A stretch of 64,000 nucleotides of DNA from Cotesia glomerata (GCF_020080835.1 NC_058160.1:12959506-13023505); one strand, 5' to 3'; positions 36,804 through 48,199 are shown, counted from the stretch's first letter. Notes: generated from the sequence alone by a model not told the origin. Translations and numbers: made by a program.

Positions 36804-38291
36804 ATTTATTAATGGTTAATGAATATTTGTTAACTGTTAAAAAATATTTATTCAAAATAAAAAGCAAAAATCGCAATTTTTTTGTAACACTTTTGATAAC
36901 TCTATAGTTGGAGTATATGATAATAATTCAATTCACTAAATATATCAACATTTTTAATATTCAAAAATATAAAAGATAATTATGAGTTGTGATAGAATTT
37001 GGTATTTTACAATAAACGTTATTATAATGTAATATAATTAATGCAAATAATTTATAAAGGTGATTTTTGTTTATAAGTAATCTTCATATCACATGACTCT
37101 GCAAGCGAAACAAATTTACTCAACAAAATATTTATTAACTATTAATAAATGTACTTTCTTCCCAAATAAATATTTATTAAATGTTGAAAAAATTTATTAA
37201 ATTTTAATAAGTTAAATAATTGTCTTCATCAAATAAATGAAATTATTAATAGTTAATAAATTCTTCTATCAGTGTGGTAATTGTTAAGAACGTACTTTTT
37301 TGAAAATTTTGAATTGCGATATCTTCCGATCGAATCAATCGTTTTTGACGGGGTTTGCAACATTCGACGCAGGGTGTTAAGCACATAAAATTATTTTCGC
37401 CTGCGAATCATGTCGATGTAATGTTTTAAAGTAATGTCGATAAAATACATTTTTGAATTTTTTAAAATCAAATATTTTTTCAAGCTCTCATGAGTGATGA
37501 ATGATGAATGATCATTGTAATTTCATTACATCAAAAACGATTCAAACGAAAATTCCGGAGCTATGTAAAAAAATTTTTTTCCAAATTTTTCGACAGCGAT
37601 ATCTCCTGAACAAATCCACTCGAAAAAAAAAATTTGAAAATGCATTCATTTTAATCTTTTTAATCTGATTCTTTTTAATCTGATTTTGATCAGATCTGAT
37701 CAAGCCTGTTCATGTCTGAAGCATTAAATATGCTCAGACCTGATCAGACCTGTCCATGCCTGTTCATGTCTGATCTAGCCTAAAATAGATAAGAATTAAA
37801 ACTCCATATATCAGCTGACAAGAACTGTTCATGCATGATTTGCCCTCTTAAATGATATTTTAAGTCTGGAAGAAAAATTTTATCGAACTATAGACTGCAG
37901 TTCTATTTTTAAAATTAATTTGTTCCGTATGACGTATCAGTTTCTATCCCCTTATAAATTTTAAATGTACAACTTTTATAAAAATTTCGGCTTATATAAG
38001 CATGAACTTTTTAATTTTCCATGCTAAAACGATGATTTTTAACGATGAATTTTGACGCAATGACATAAAATTTTTTACTGTGTTCCATTGAATACGCGAA
38101 AAATAAGATTATTTAGTAAAAGTTTGAGTTTGATAGCATGAAAATACCAAAATATATCAGTTGATATCGATAGGCGATAAGTCCTTTCAAGGTGTCTGTT
38201 ATCATCTTAAGCTACGCCTTGGTCCATTGCAGTATAGTGTCAAAGGCTGCTAAATTGTAGAACACAAAAATAATTCTTCATTTCCTATACG
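36804..38291. other. AT-rich DNA with TGATCAGA-type repeats at 37680-37790
   Basis: No exon. 37320-37630 contains scraps of family R (CGATATCTTCCGATCGAATC). 37680-37790 has repeated TGATCAGACCTG and CTGTTCATGTCTG motifs, which recur in opposite sense at 41160-41303. 38050-38090 matches part of the MITE at 40761. Confidence 0.5.
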
Positions 38292-39057
38292 TTTTAATAT
38301 GGCACGCCGTTTTACTATTAAATAGAAGGAAAAAAATGATCTTAAAATTAACAACTAAAAGGAAAAATGCACATTTTATGTTAAAACATAATCAAATATA
38401 ATAAATTAATTTTATGTTTATGCTTATATTTTTTAAGGAATAATTATTATGTCGAGACATAACAATATATCAAAGAATTAAAATTCTGAGTTGAGCTGAT
38501 GACAAAAAGAATATTTTTATTAAGTGTCATGATAATTAAAAATAAGAGTTTAATAATTATATGAGGACATAATTTTAACTAACAATTTTTTTTATGTAGT
38601 GACATAAATTAAATTGGCTCCTGTAGATTTATATTTTTGGAGTAATTATTTATAACATTTTAATTTATTTTAATCTGAAATTTAATACAAATAAGAATTA
38701 AAATTATTTACATAATAGTAATTCAGAATTAAAATTATGTACATAATAATAATTCAGAATTAAAATTATGTACATAATAATAATTCAGAATTAAAATTAT
38801 GTACATAATAATAATTCAGAATTAAAATTATGTACATAATAGTAATTCAGAATTAAAATTATGTACATAATAGTAATTCAGAATTATAATTATGTACATA
38901 ATAAAAATTTTATAATTAAAATTATGTACATAATAGAAATTCGGAATAAAAATTATGTACATAATGAAAATTCTGAATTAAAATTATGTACATAATAAAA
39001 ATGTTATAATTAAAATTATGTACATAATAAAAATGTTATAATTAAAATTAAAGTGTG

Positions 39058-39198
39058 AGAATTCGTCCGATGAGGCACGGGGCACGGATCTATCCTACAC
39101 TGTATCCGTGCTCGTACTTGTGCCCCGTGCGTATGAAATATCTGCACGGGTGTAGTGTATGCATAGACTCGTGCCCCATGCCTCATCGGACGAATTCT
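39058..39198. repeat. 141-bp palindromic hairpin insert, copy 1
   Basis: AGAATTCGTCCGATGAGGCA at the left pairs with TGCCTCATCGGACGAATTCT at the right, perfect over 20 bp. Imperfect pairing continues to the centre (CTACACT with AGTGTA, CCGTGC with GCACGG). It is GC-rich in an AT-rich array, and both strands read MRIRPMRHGAR because of the palindrome. Confidence 0.85.
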
Positions 39199-39471
39199 GA
39201 CTCCTTTAAAATTATGTACATAATAATAATTCAGAATTAAAATTATGTACATAATAATAATTCAGAATTAAAATTATGTACATAATAGTAATTCAGAATT
39301 AAAATTATGTACATAATAGTAATTCAGAATTATGATTATGTACATAATAAAAATTTTATAATTAAAATTATCTACATAATAGAAATTCGGAATAAAAATT
39401 ATGTACATAATGAAAATTCTGAATTAAAATTATGTACATAATAAAAATGTTATAATTAAAATTAAAGTGTG

Positions 39472-39612
39472 AGAATTCGTCCGATGAGGCACGGGGCACG
39501 GATCTATCATACACTGTATCCGTGCTCGTACTTGTGCCCCGTGCGTATGAAATATCTGCACAGGTATAGTGTATGCATAGACTCGTGCCCCATGCCTCAT
39601 CGGACGAATTCT
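39472..39612. repeat. 141-bp palindromic hairpin insert, copy 2
   Basis: Same sequence as the insert at 39058 with a few substitutions (for example CATACAC for CCTACAC), offset by 414 bp. Flanking 31-bp units also match, showing duplication of the whole block. Confidence 0.85.
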
Positions 39613-40760
39613 GACTCCTTTAAAATTATGTACATAATAATAATTCAGAATTAAAATTATGTACATAATAATAATTCAGAATTAAAATTATGTACATAAT
39701 AGTAATTCAGAATTAAAATTATGTACATAATAGTAATTCAGAATTATAATTATGTACATAATAGTAATTCTGAATTACTATTATGTACATAATAAAAATG
39801 TTACAATTAAAATTATGTACATAATGGAAATGTTGGAATTAAAATTATGTACATAATGGAAATGTTTGAATTAAAATTATGTACATAATGGAAACGTTTG
39901 AATTAACATTATTATTGAGATAATATCAATTGCTTAATATCATTATATTACAAGATCATTTTTATTTATCATTATTATTTTATTTAATTTTAGGATGAAA
40001 AATTTAAATTAAATTTATGTTACTAGATAATTAAAATTCGTTATCGGTATAATTAATTATGGTGGGACATAATAAAAATTGTCTGAATTTTAGTTATTTT
40101 GTGTCATAAATTTTTTTGAAGTATTCATTATCATTTCACTTTTTACTAAATTCTATGAATTTTTATTATGATCAACCATAATAAAAATTTTGCAAAGATT
40201 TTTAAACTGTTTTAAATAAAATTAATCCATTTTTTTTATGCAGATACATCATTTTAATATTTTTTATTATGTTATTCAAAATGAAAAAAATTTATTTTAT
40301 CTTTCAACATAATTGAATTGTATTCATTATAATTATGTCACAAGATAATAAAAATGTTTTTATTATTTCAAAAGGATAATTCCTAATCATTATAATTATG
40401 TCGTAACATAATTATATTTCGTGTATTTTTGTATCTCTCCCTATGCATAAGCATTTAATTTTATGTCGGTACATAAAATAATTATATTTTTATTATGTCA
40501 GTACATAAAAAAAATTCACTCAAAAAATTTTTTTTCAAATTTTAAAAATAAATTTCTTTTTTTTATTTTCTGCAAAAATATTACCTGATTAAATAGTAAA
40601 ACGGCGTGCCATATTTTAATTAAAAAAACTTCAATTTTAAAGGAAAACAATAAAGTTATAATTACGGAATAAACCTTGAAGAAATTTTTTTTTTACTTTA
40701 CATAGAACCATATGATGGAGCGAAAAAAATACATAGCCGTCCCAAATAAATCACTTTAAT

Positions 40761-40949
40761 ATACACAGTAAAAAATTTTGCGTCAAAAATCTTAGTGTTA
40801 AAAATTTTTGTGTTAAATATTTAACACTTTTATGTGTAACTTTAACATTTATTCTATTAAATCAACACAAAAAAGTGTTAAATATTTAACATAAGAATTT
40901 TTAACACAAAATTTTTTGACGCAATGACGCGAAATTTTTCACTGTGTAT
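40761..40949. mobile_element. 189-bp MITE
   Basis: Ends ATACACAGT and ACTGTGTAT face each other, followed inward by AAAAATTT(T/C)GCGTCA on both sides. The centre has the mirrored motif TTAACACTTTT/AAAAGTGTTAA. A half-related segment is at 38050-38090. Confidence 0.65.
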
Positions 40950-41069
40950 AATTAATTATTAATAATTAATAAATTAAGTATAGAACTTCGTTAACTATAA
41001 GGATAAGTCATGTATAAAATTTAAATTACTTGAAGTAGTTTGAAAGGTACACTAGGGTTAAGATAAGTC

Positions 41070-41140
41070 ATTGGGTCAACAGGTAAAGTATCAGTCTGAA
41101 GAGCGCAACGTATATGATTCGAATTCCCGTCGGCACCAAT
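41070..41140 (+). ncRNA. Degenerate tRNA-like sequence with pol III boxes
   Basis: ATTGG...CCAAT ends could pair as a short acceptor stem. An A-box-like TGGGTCAACAGG (41071) and a B-box-like GATTCGAATTCC (41116) are present, and a T-run at 41142 would terminate pol III. The anticodon stem does not pair well, so it is a tRNA pseudogene or SINE head rather than a working tRNA. Confidence 0.35.
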
Positions 41141-41159
41141 CTTTTTTTTTTTCTTTTAT

Positions 41160-41303
41160 GGACCTGATCGAGTCAGATATGAACAGATATGATCAGACAT
41201 GAACATGCCTGGCCAGGTCTGATCAGACCCGGTCATTTTTCATATCTGATCAGACCTGAAGACTCATACCTGTTCATATCTGATCAGATCTGATCTTTTT
41301 TTC
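41160..41303. repeat. TGATCAGA-type palindromic repeats
   Basis: GACCTGATC, GATATGATCAGACATGAA and GTCTGATCAGACC motifs are repeated over 140 bp; compare 37680-37790, which lies on the other side of the 38298-40613 element. Confidence 0.6.
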
Positions 41304-41309
41304 CCGGGC

Positions 41310-41660
41310 GAACAAGGAATTTCGAAGTAATTCCCAAAAAACGATTTTTTCTTTTTTTTTCGTTAACGATAAGTCACGAGCGAATTAACCGATTTCGACC
41401 GGGCTGGCGGCAATCGACGTGTTTTTTTTATGTTAAGAGCTGATTAGTTTTTGGAATCGATCGGTAAAACCGTTAAAAGTTATTCCAAAAAAACTTGAAA
41501 AATGTTTTTTTGCAGTTTTTTTGAGATTTCTCAAAATCTACTGGTTCGAATCGGTCCAAATTATAGTCAAAATCTAAGTTTAGTCTAGCCCTTTCGAATG
41601 ATGCCAACCGCGCTGAAATCGGTCAAGCCGTTCAAAAGTTATGAGAGGTTTACATACGGC

Positions 41661-41713
<53 letters not shown>

Positions 41714-41873
41714 GTACGGGGATCATCACGGAAACATTCGGGGAAGCTTCCTGGTACTTTAAAACGTCAACATCCGTTGAAAACATGATTTTCGGAAAAC
41801 TAGGTAAAACCAATAACTTCCCAACTTTTGAAAATTTTCAATTTTCTTAGCGGGAAGTTAAAAAGATTCCTAC
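41310..41873 (-). repeat. Family R repeat with empty (AC)n core
   Basis: Reversed copy: right half 41310-41661 (AACCGATTTCGACCGGGCTG, CAAAAGTTATGAGAGGTTTA), (CA)19 at 41662-41699, (CG)7 to 41714, then the left half to CTTAGCGGGAAGTTAAAAAG at 41873. No retrotransposon sits in the core, so it shows what the landing pad looks like before insertion. The distal end of the right half is missing. Confidence 0.82.
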
Positions 41874-41879
41874 AAAACG

Positions 41880-42400
41880 CTGAGTCCATAGAAACTATTG
41901 TTTGGAAGCAAGAATTTTTCATTGTTAACGCTCTCGCAATCCAGTTTAGAGTTGGAATTTGATAAAATCAATCCTTATCTGAATTTGACATCATAAACTA
42001 AGATTACTACCAAATTTGCAGAAGTTACAGTTTGGAAATAGAAATTTAATATTTTAACACGCACCCACGCAATCTCTATCGGAAATAGAATTTATTAAAA
42101 TCCATTTTGAGATGATCTCTACATGACATAAAAGATTCTTACCAAATTTCGAGTCTGTAGAAGTTACAGTTTGGAAATGGAAATTTAACATTCTAACACC
42201 CACCCCCGCAATCATTAGGGGTGAGTTGTTGTAAAATCCGCACTTAGATCATTTCTGCATCACATATAAAAGATTCTAATTATATTGGGAGCCCGTAGGA
42301 ACTATAGTTTGAAAATTGAATATTTTCATTGTTAACACCCCCGCAACCTCCTGTGGGGTGAGCTATTGTAAAATTTGATCATAAATTATTTTTTCATATC
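41880..42400. repeat. Degenerate tandem repeat, about 137-bp period, four units
   Basis: The phrase GAAGTTACAGTTTGGAAAT and variants recur, with TTTGG at about 41901, 42031, 42170 and 42308, each followed by TTTAACA...CACCC(C)CGCAATC. No coding potential; old tandem duplication. Confidence 0.7.
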
Positions 42401-42448
42401 TTTTTACGAGCTATAATAATCATAAGAGTTGTGTTTTTGAGCTTGAAA

Positions 42449-43257
42449 GCTTATGTAAGTAATACCAATAATGAAAAAACTTTTTAACTTTAATATTTGA
42501 TCTTGGATAATAATCGTCGCATTTATTATGTTAAAAAAACTACAAATTTCAAGAAATATTTATAATATTAATAATAATAAAATTTATCCTATAAATGATA
42601 GAGAAATGCATGTGCTTTGTAGTTAATAAATAATAAATTATTTAATGTTATATTATGTCAATTATAATTATAAATTAAGCGCCTGAATATATTTTACTCA
42701 TTCAAATTTTGCCGCGTCCTGAGTAAGAATTTTTGTGACGTCACGAGTGCCCCAGATGCACCCGTAAGACTGTCGAATATTTATACAGTGCTGGTGTACG
42801 ACTAATTAGAGTGCATAGTTTTCTCCAAATTAAAAATCTATTTTAGTAATTATCAAGAAAAGAAAAGTTTTAATAAATATTACATTTAGAACTACTTGAT
42901 GCTTACTATGTGGTTTCTTTTTTAAACCTTTTGTTAATTTTATATTAATTATTGAAAAATAAATATGGAAATAAACATGGCGGCTTTGTTTATTTTTGGT
43001 AAGCTTATTATAATTTTTTATAATAAATAATTGTAATAAATAGTAATAAATTGTAAAAAATAGTAATAAATTTGTAATCAAAAAATTCACTGATTTTTTT
43101 AGAATTTTTTAAATATAAATGTTAATTTTTTTAACTTAAACTCAATTTTTAATTAATTTTTTTAATATTTAATGTGCAATAATACGCTGGTCTAGGCGCA
43201 AGAGGGCGATAATGTGCGACGGTTAAAGTGGGAGAAATCTATTTGGATTGACGTTAA
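42449..43257 (-). repeat. Right arm of the 810-bp inverted repeat pair
   Basis: Reverse complement of 31834-32643, from GCTTATGTAAGTAATACC to TATTTGGATTGACGTTAA. Few substitutions separate the arms although 9.8 kb lies between them. Confidence 0.8.
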
Positions 43258-43624
43258 TTGAAAATTTTAATTGATTCAGCCTGGTAGATTTTGAATAATT
43301 TTAGAAATGATATCTTCGAAAAAATTATGTAAATAAGTTTTGGGTCACTGTAGTAATTAAATTTGAAACTTTGTCATTCTTATTCCAAAAAAAAGTGTCG
43401 CACGCAGCTCAACGAACTTGTCATCGAGCACCGTAAATCACATCGCGAATGTTTTTTTATGTCAGAAATAGTACAGTTCAAATACTAAAATAAAGTAGTT
43501 TTTTGAGTGACTAATTATTAGATGGATTTTCGAGTTTTTGCGCTTGAAAATAGCAAGAAATTGCGAAGGTGGTTCACAAGATCAAACGATCTTTAGTTTT
43601 TGTTAGTTTATTCACTTTATTTAA

Positions 43625-43823
43625 TACTAGCAGTCCGCCCCGGCTTCGCACAGGTATTTAATAAAAATTTCGAAATTTTTCATAATATAAGATAGCCTAT
43701 GTCACCCGGGGATAGTGTAGCTTCCCAACAGTGAAAGAATTTTTCAAATTGGTTCTGTAGTTTCGGAGCGTATTCAATGCAAACAAACAATCAAATCTTT
43801 CCTCTTTATAATATTAGTATAGA
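43625..43823 (+). mobile_element. 3' tail of an RTE-like retrotransposon or derived SINE
   Basis: Starts near GTCCGCCCCGGCTTCGCACA, includes TAGCCTATGTCACCCGGGGA and TTCAAATTGGTTCTGTAGTT, and ends TATAATATTAGTATAGATA. I recognise this as the type of 3' end carried by RTE-clade elements and dependent SINEs in insects. No coding part remains. Confidence 0.55.
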
Positions 43824-44384
43824 TAAACTATTAAATAATAACACACTTTTGATATAAACTTTAATTAATCTTCCTTAAGTCTTTATAGCTCTAATAACTC
43901 AATCTAGATTTATAATATTAAGTTATACGTGAGAAAAATAAAATAATTGTAAGAGGAAAAATAAAGAGCTGTTAACTCAAAGAAAAGCAAACAAATATTG
44001 ACTGTTAATAATCATAATAATAAAGAGGCTTCCAAGTGAAGCGTATCAAATATTTTGTAGCGAACGAACCGCCTCTTGATTCCTCGTAGTGAACAAAATA
44101 TAAAAATTGATTTGATCAAGTTTTCTAACAGTTTTTTTTTCTCGTTCTAATTTTTAGTTGCAAAATAAAATACTGTATAAGCTTAAATTTATTTATGTTT
44201 GTGTATATGAAAAATGTATTGAAAAATAGCATTGAACTGGTTAAGCAGGAAATCAAGCAATTTTCATTTTAAATATCAAATTTGATATCGGCAAGTGTTT
44301 GAGATGTCCATCTACTACTAATTTTTTTTTTTTTAAGTTTCAATAAGGTACATGTTTATTATCAGACTATTTTTATGATACTAG
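43824..44384 (+). other. Intron DNA before HIPK exon 44385
   Basis: AT-rich with a long T-run at 44323-44334; the acceptor is ATGATACTAG. Nothing else is recognised. Confidence 0.5.
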
Positions 44385-44531
44385 CCGCCACAAACGCAAC
44401 AAGCGCCATTACAAATTCAACCGTCGATTATTTCTCAACAAGCAGTTGCTGCAGCTACTGCAGCTGCGCAGCAGCAGTATACGGCAGTCCCAGTATCTAT
44501 GGTAGAAACTGGACGACAAATGCTCCTTACG
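44385..44531 (+). CDS. HIPK: HIPK exon: Gln/Ala-rich regulatory tail
   Basis: This 147-bp, 49-codon phase-0 exon begins PPQTQQAPLQIQPSIISQQA, has an Ala/Gln tract (AAATAAAQQQY) and ends VETGRQMLLT before GTAAGT. This is a conserved block of insect HIPK tails. Its role is probably protein interaction, as no enzymatic motif is present. It is a small exon isolated by an 18-kb intron on its left and a 16-kb intron on its right, so accurate splicing must span several antisense retrotransposons. Confidence 0.95.
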
Positions 44532-44567
44532 GTAAGTACAGTAGTAATTACTTTTAATGAATATATC

Positions 44568-45644
44568 TACACGGAGAAAAAAGTATTGCTATTACCACGA
44601 TACAGTTTAGTGATGATCACGATCCCCGCATGACTATACTTTAGATACGCATATGCCCAATCTAGTGGATCGTGATTATTACGATCCACATGGATTCGGA
44701 TATCGAGTGTCTATATTGCTATGGTTCATAGATGATTAGTTGTCTTGAATTAAATATTAATTATATTTTATTGCAGATTATTTTTTTGGTATATTATTGT
44801 TATTAACATAAATACAAATTCCTTTTGTAGCTTGATTAGTTAAAAATTTTTGTGTAGATTATGACAGTTAAGAATTGGGTTAGGTTTGAAAATGTTTAAA
44901 TAATGACTTACAGCAGTACTGTTGGAATTTATCTCATATGAGTTTTTTTCATTTTTACAAATATTATTATTATAAGTATAGAAATTTGTACTATCGAAGT
45001 ATTCATTTAAAAGAGGCTAATATTTTTATCATAAGAAAAAAAATTTTTAATGGAATTTTTACTCTTTTATTACTGTATATATTTCATACAATATCATATT
45101 TTTGTATAAAACAGTATGGGATCAAATCATTTATGCTAAAAAAGACCCTTATGAAAACAAAAATTTTATTTATTTAATACAATATATAATGTACATTGTT
45201 TTTCCTTATCAACGCAGTAGAATTATATACAATAACCACGGACACAGCATTAACACAGTTAACATAGGAAGATTTATTTCTTTACTAGCCTTCAAAAATC
45301 GACACAAGTTTTTCAAGATTTCACTAGAGTAATTTATCAACAACCCAATCATCTATATCGCTATTATTATTAATTCACTAATTTATGTAATTATCACTAT
45401 TTCATCACCAAAATTGTAAACAAATCCACTCGTAAGTTTCAGACTTGGTTATGCGTCGTGGCGCTGAAGGCGTCGTGGATCGTGATAATCACGATCCATT
45501 TCGCCGTAATAAGGAAACGTTTCATTATGATCACAATACGTTTTGACATATTCATGAAAATGACAATACTGTTTTGAGCTAATGACAATACTACGTTCAC
45601 GATCCACTGGATCGCTACAATAGCAATACTTTTTTCTCCGTGTA
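44568..45644. mobile_element. 1.08-kb TIR element beginning TACACGGAGAAAAA
   Basis: Left end TACACGGAGAAAAAAGTATT and right end AATACTTTTTTCTCCGTGTA are perfect reverse complements, probably with TA duplication included. Subterminal palindromes GTGGATCGTGATTATTACGA (44676) and GGATCGTGATAATCACGATC (45477) add to a foldback structure. No transposase frame is present. It starts only 37 bp after the HIPK donor site. Confidence 0.75.
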
Positions 45645-45937
45645 AGAGTAAAGTGATATTTTTCACTTCAAAAATCTTCTCATACTTCAAATTGAACGTT
45701 TCTCTTAAACAAAAAAAAATTTCTATAAAGATACTCTGCCATAAGCAAGATTTATTCAATTATCTAACTTCTAGCAGAAGAGCAATTTTTTTGGAAATCA
45801 TATTTTTTAAAAATAAATTTGATTCCTGAAGTTTCTGTTTACTATAAAAGTGTAACAAGTCTTACACTGTTCTCCAAACGAACGCGAAGAGAAAAAGAAG
45901 TGAAAACGCATGTTAAGTTCAATGCCGTATTCAACCT

Positions 45938-46585
45938 CTCATAACTTTTGAACGGCTTGACCGATTTCATCGCGGTTGATGCCATTCGAAAAGGCTTGAT
46001 CGAACTTAGATTTTGAATACAATTTAGACCGATCCGGACCAGTAGATTTTGAAAAATCTCGAAAAAACTACGAAAAAAGTTTTTTTTTAATGTGGTTTTG
46101 TTGGAATAACTCTTAAACGGCTTTACCGATTGATCCCAAAAACTAATCAGCTCTTAACCCCAAAAAACCACGCCGATAACCGTCAAGCCGGTCAAAATTA
46201 GTTCATTCGTTCGTGAGTTATCGTTCACGAAAGAAATCGAAAAAAGTTTTTTTTCGGAATTACTTTGAAATTCCTGTCTCGATCGACTTAAACTTGAAAA
46301 TTCTTAATGGGGCTTCAAAAAGTGCGTCGAATGCCGCCAACCGCGTAAAAATCGCTTCATCTATTCAAAAGTTATTGCAGTTTGAAAATTCAAAAAATAG
46401 TGTTTCATTAAACTTCTATCAGACTTTTGAGCTGGGAGAGCTCAAAACGACACGAAAATTATATTTTTGAGCTCGAAGAGCTTAAAAGCGTAATAAGTGC
46501 AATTTTGAGTGCTTAAGTATGGAATTAGCGAGAAGTTATAGGGATGGCCTTTAGGGTCAACCGTTTTCCTAACTTTTTTTTTTTT
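45938..46585 (+). repeat. Family R, right half only
   Basis: From CCTCTCATAACTTTTGAACG to GTCAACCGTTTTCCTAACTT. No microsatellite or left half precedes it, so the copy is truncated at the core. GAGCTC blocks are at 46430-46490. Confidence 0.8.
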
Positions 46586-47595
46586 TAATATAAAATGAGA
46601 CTATGCAAGCAACTTGGCTGCTGCACTGATGAAAATTTTTACTTTTTGTAATACACCTCACAAAAAAAGTTGGACGTCTGCTGGTTGCGAACACTGGTCC
46701 TTCTGGTTTAAACAACGCACAATACCTGGTTGACTTCATTTAATTTATTTGAATTAAAAAAAAAAAAAAAGTAACTATATTTGTAATAGAATTTGATGAA
46801 ATTTTTCGAAATTCCATGATGCTTCAGAAATACAGTTCTTTTTTATTTGATTGTTGATTTTGTCTATGGTTTATTGTTAAAATTTATTGTTTATTGTAAT
46901 TGCTAATAAAAAATAAAATCCAGCATCAATAAATCCTTCCTTATTGGAAGCATTTAGCTATCCTTAATATCATTTGAAGCATGATTATATATAGTTATAT
47001 ATAAATATATAATTATATATTCAGCTATGTAGAATCTTTCGTGATCATATAGTACTTTATATAATCTTAGATAACTATATATGATTATATATGGGGCTGT
47101 AGATAATCGCGTTCATCCATTCGAGTCGTTTTATTTTATGTTTTAAGGATTTATTGCTAACCCTAAATTTGGAATTCCTCCATTGGAAATCTTCCAAGAA
47201 CCTCGAAAGGCGCCAGCTGACTTTTGTTTCACCGGTATCGGCAACCGGGATTCGAGAAACTTAAGTTCTAGATCACCAGAAGACCAAGAGCGGCCTTGAC
47301 GGTACCGGAATACCTCGGTGTCGCTCAGTTATGCTGTTTATAAAGAGAGGGTAGTGATTCAGGTGTGACATAGCGTAAGTATTATTATTGTTAATATTTT
47401 TAAAAAATCTCGCTCGCACTCGAGCTCGCTGCGCTGATTACCGCTGGCTTGAACTCGTCGACCGCTATGTCACACCCACCTTTCCTCGGAAAGAAAAGAG
47501 GTGAGCTTGTCTAACCTCTTTTCTTCAACGTCTCCAACAGCTCGAGGGCCGTCTTCCCCATCGGCTTGATCCAGGGTGTCAGAAAGTTCAAGGTT
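46586..47595. other. Unassigned intron DNA with a GC-rich patch at 47140-47590
   Basis: 46975-47100 is TA-rich with mirrored ATGATTATATATAG motifs. The GC-rich patch has inverted pairs GTGTGACATAGCG (47363) and CGCTATGTCACAC (47463), and a CCTCTTTTCTT hairpin near 47495-47525. It has no continuous open frame, and I cannot name it. Confidence 0.4.
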
Positions 47596-47951
47596 ATGCA
47601 GATACATAACATTGTAATTTCGAGCATTTAAAAATCAAATGCATGACGTGGAAATATTAAATAATACATTAATTTCAACTTTTTTTTATTTTTTGGACAT
47701 AATCTTGCATCCTTAAAATAAGTCATCCTTAACGCATGATACAATTTGTTAATTATCCTTTTTAACTTCCCGCTAAGAAAATTGAAAATTTTCAAAAATT
47801 GGGAAGTTATTGGTTTCACCCCGTTTTTCGAAAATCGAATATTAAACGGATGTTTACGTTTTGAGGTCCTAGGAAGCCTCCTCGAATGTTTCCGCGATGA
47901 TATCCGTATATCTGTATGTATATGTATGTGTGTGTCTTTTTTTTTTTTTTT
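47596..47951 (+). repeat. Flanking inverted repeat, then family R left half and (TATG)n core
   Basis: 47596-47755 (TGCAGATACATAACATTGTA and onwards) is matched in reverse at 59535-59700. The family R left half follows at 47760-47912 (TTTTTAACTTCCCGCTAAG, CGGATGTTTACGTTTTGAGG), then TATG/TG repeats at 47913-47935 and a T-run, the poly(A) of A4. Confidence 0.7.
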
Positions 47952-48199
47952 CCCTTAGGGGGGGGGGGGGGGAATCCTTTTTACGGATTCTAGGCATAGT
48001 TGTTTGGCCTGGATATGTGACGACTCGACGCAGCGTCATACTAAAACTCGACACTAACGCCCCTACCCACTAAACCCTAAACCCCTTTTCCTTCTTTCCT
48101 CTAATCCCTCATGGAAACCGCCGTCAGGCATTACTTCGTGAAGGGAGGATCTAGCTACTGCTCTTCCTTCTGGTGGCTAAGGTGTTAACTACCTTCCTT

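Larger units (their letters stand above)
38692..39905. repeat. 31-bp tandem array with hairpin inserts in a 414-bp higher-order repeat
   Basis: Units of the form AATTCAGAATTAAA + ATTATGTACATAAT + short spacer. The 14-bp core ATTATGTACATAAT is a perfect palindrome repeated throughout. Two near-identical 141-bp palindromic inserts interrupt the array exactly 414 bp apart, so a block of units plus hairpin was duplicated. It is non-coding. Confidence 0.9.
38298..40613. mobile_element. 2.3-kb TIR element carrying a 31-bp tandem array
   Basis: The left end TATGGCACGCCGTTTTACTA (38298) and right end TAGTAAAACGGCGTGCCATA (ending 40613) are perfect reverse complements, each flanked by TTTTAA (38292-38297 and 40614-40619), a likely 6-bp target duplication. 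The interior is dominated by TTATGT/ACATAA motifs, densest in the 31-bp array 38692-39905. No transposase frame is present, so it is non-autonomous. Confidence 0.75.

Noticed and set aside
36496..36819. A 107-codon frame near the right end of the LTR candidate
   Set aside because: It crosses the TATA box and the proposed LTR end, has no recognisable domain and is probably chance.
39058..39198. Possible hammerhead-type ribozyme (CCGATGAG near CGAA)
   Set aside because: The essential CUGAUGA core is not present (C instead of U) and the GAAA strand is missing; a simple palindrome explains the motif.
38692..39905. Regularly spaced 31-bp repeats resembling a CRISPR array
   Set aside because: The repeats are contiguous with no unique spacers, there are no cas genes, and the context is a eukaryotic intron.
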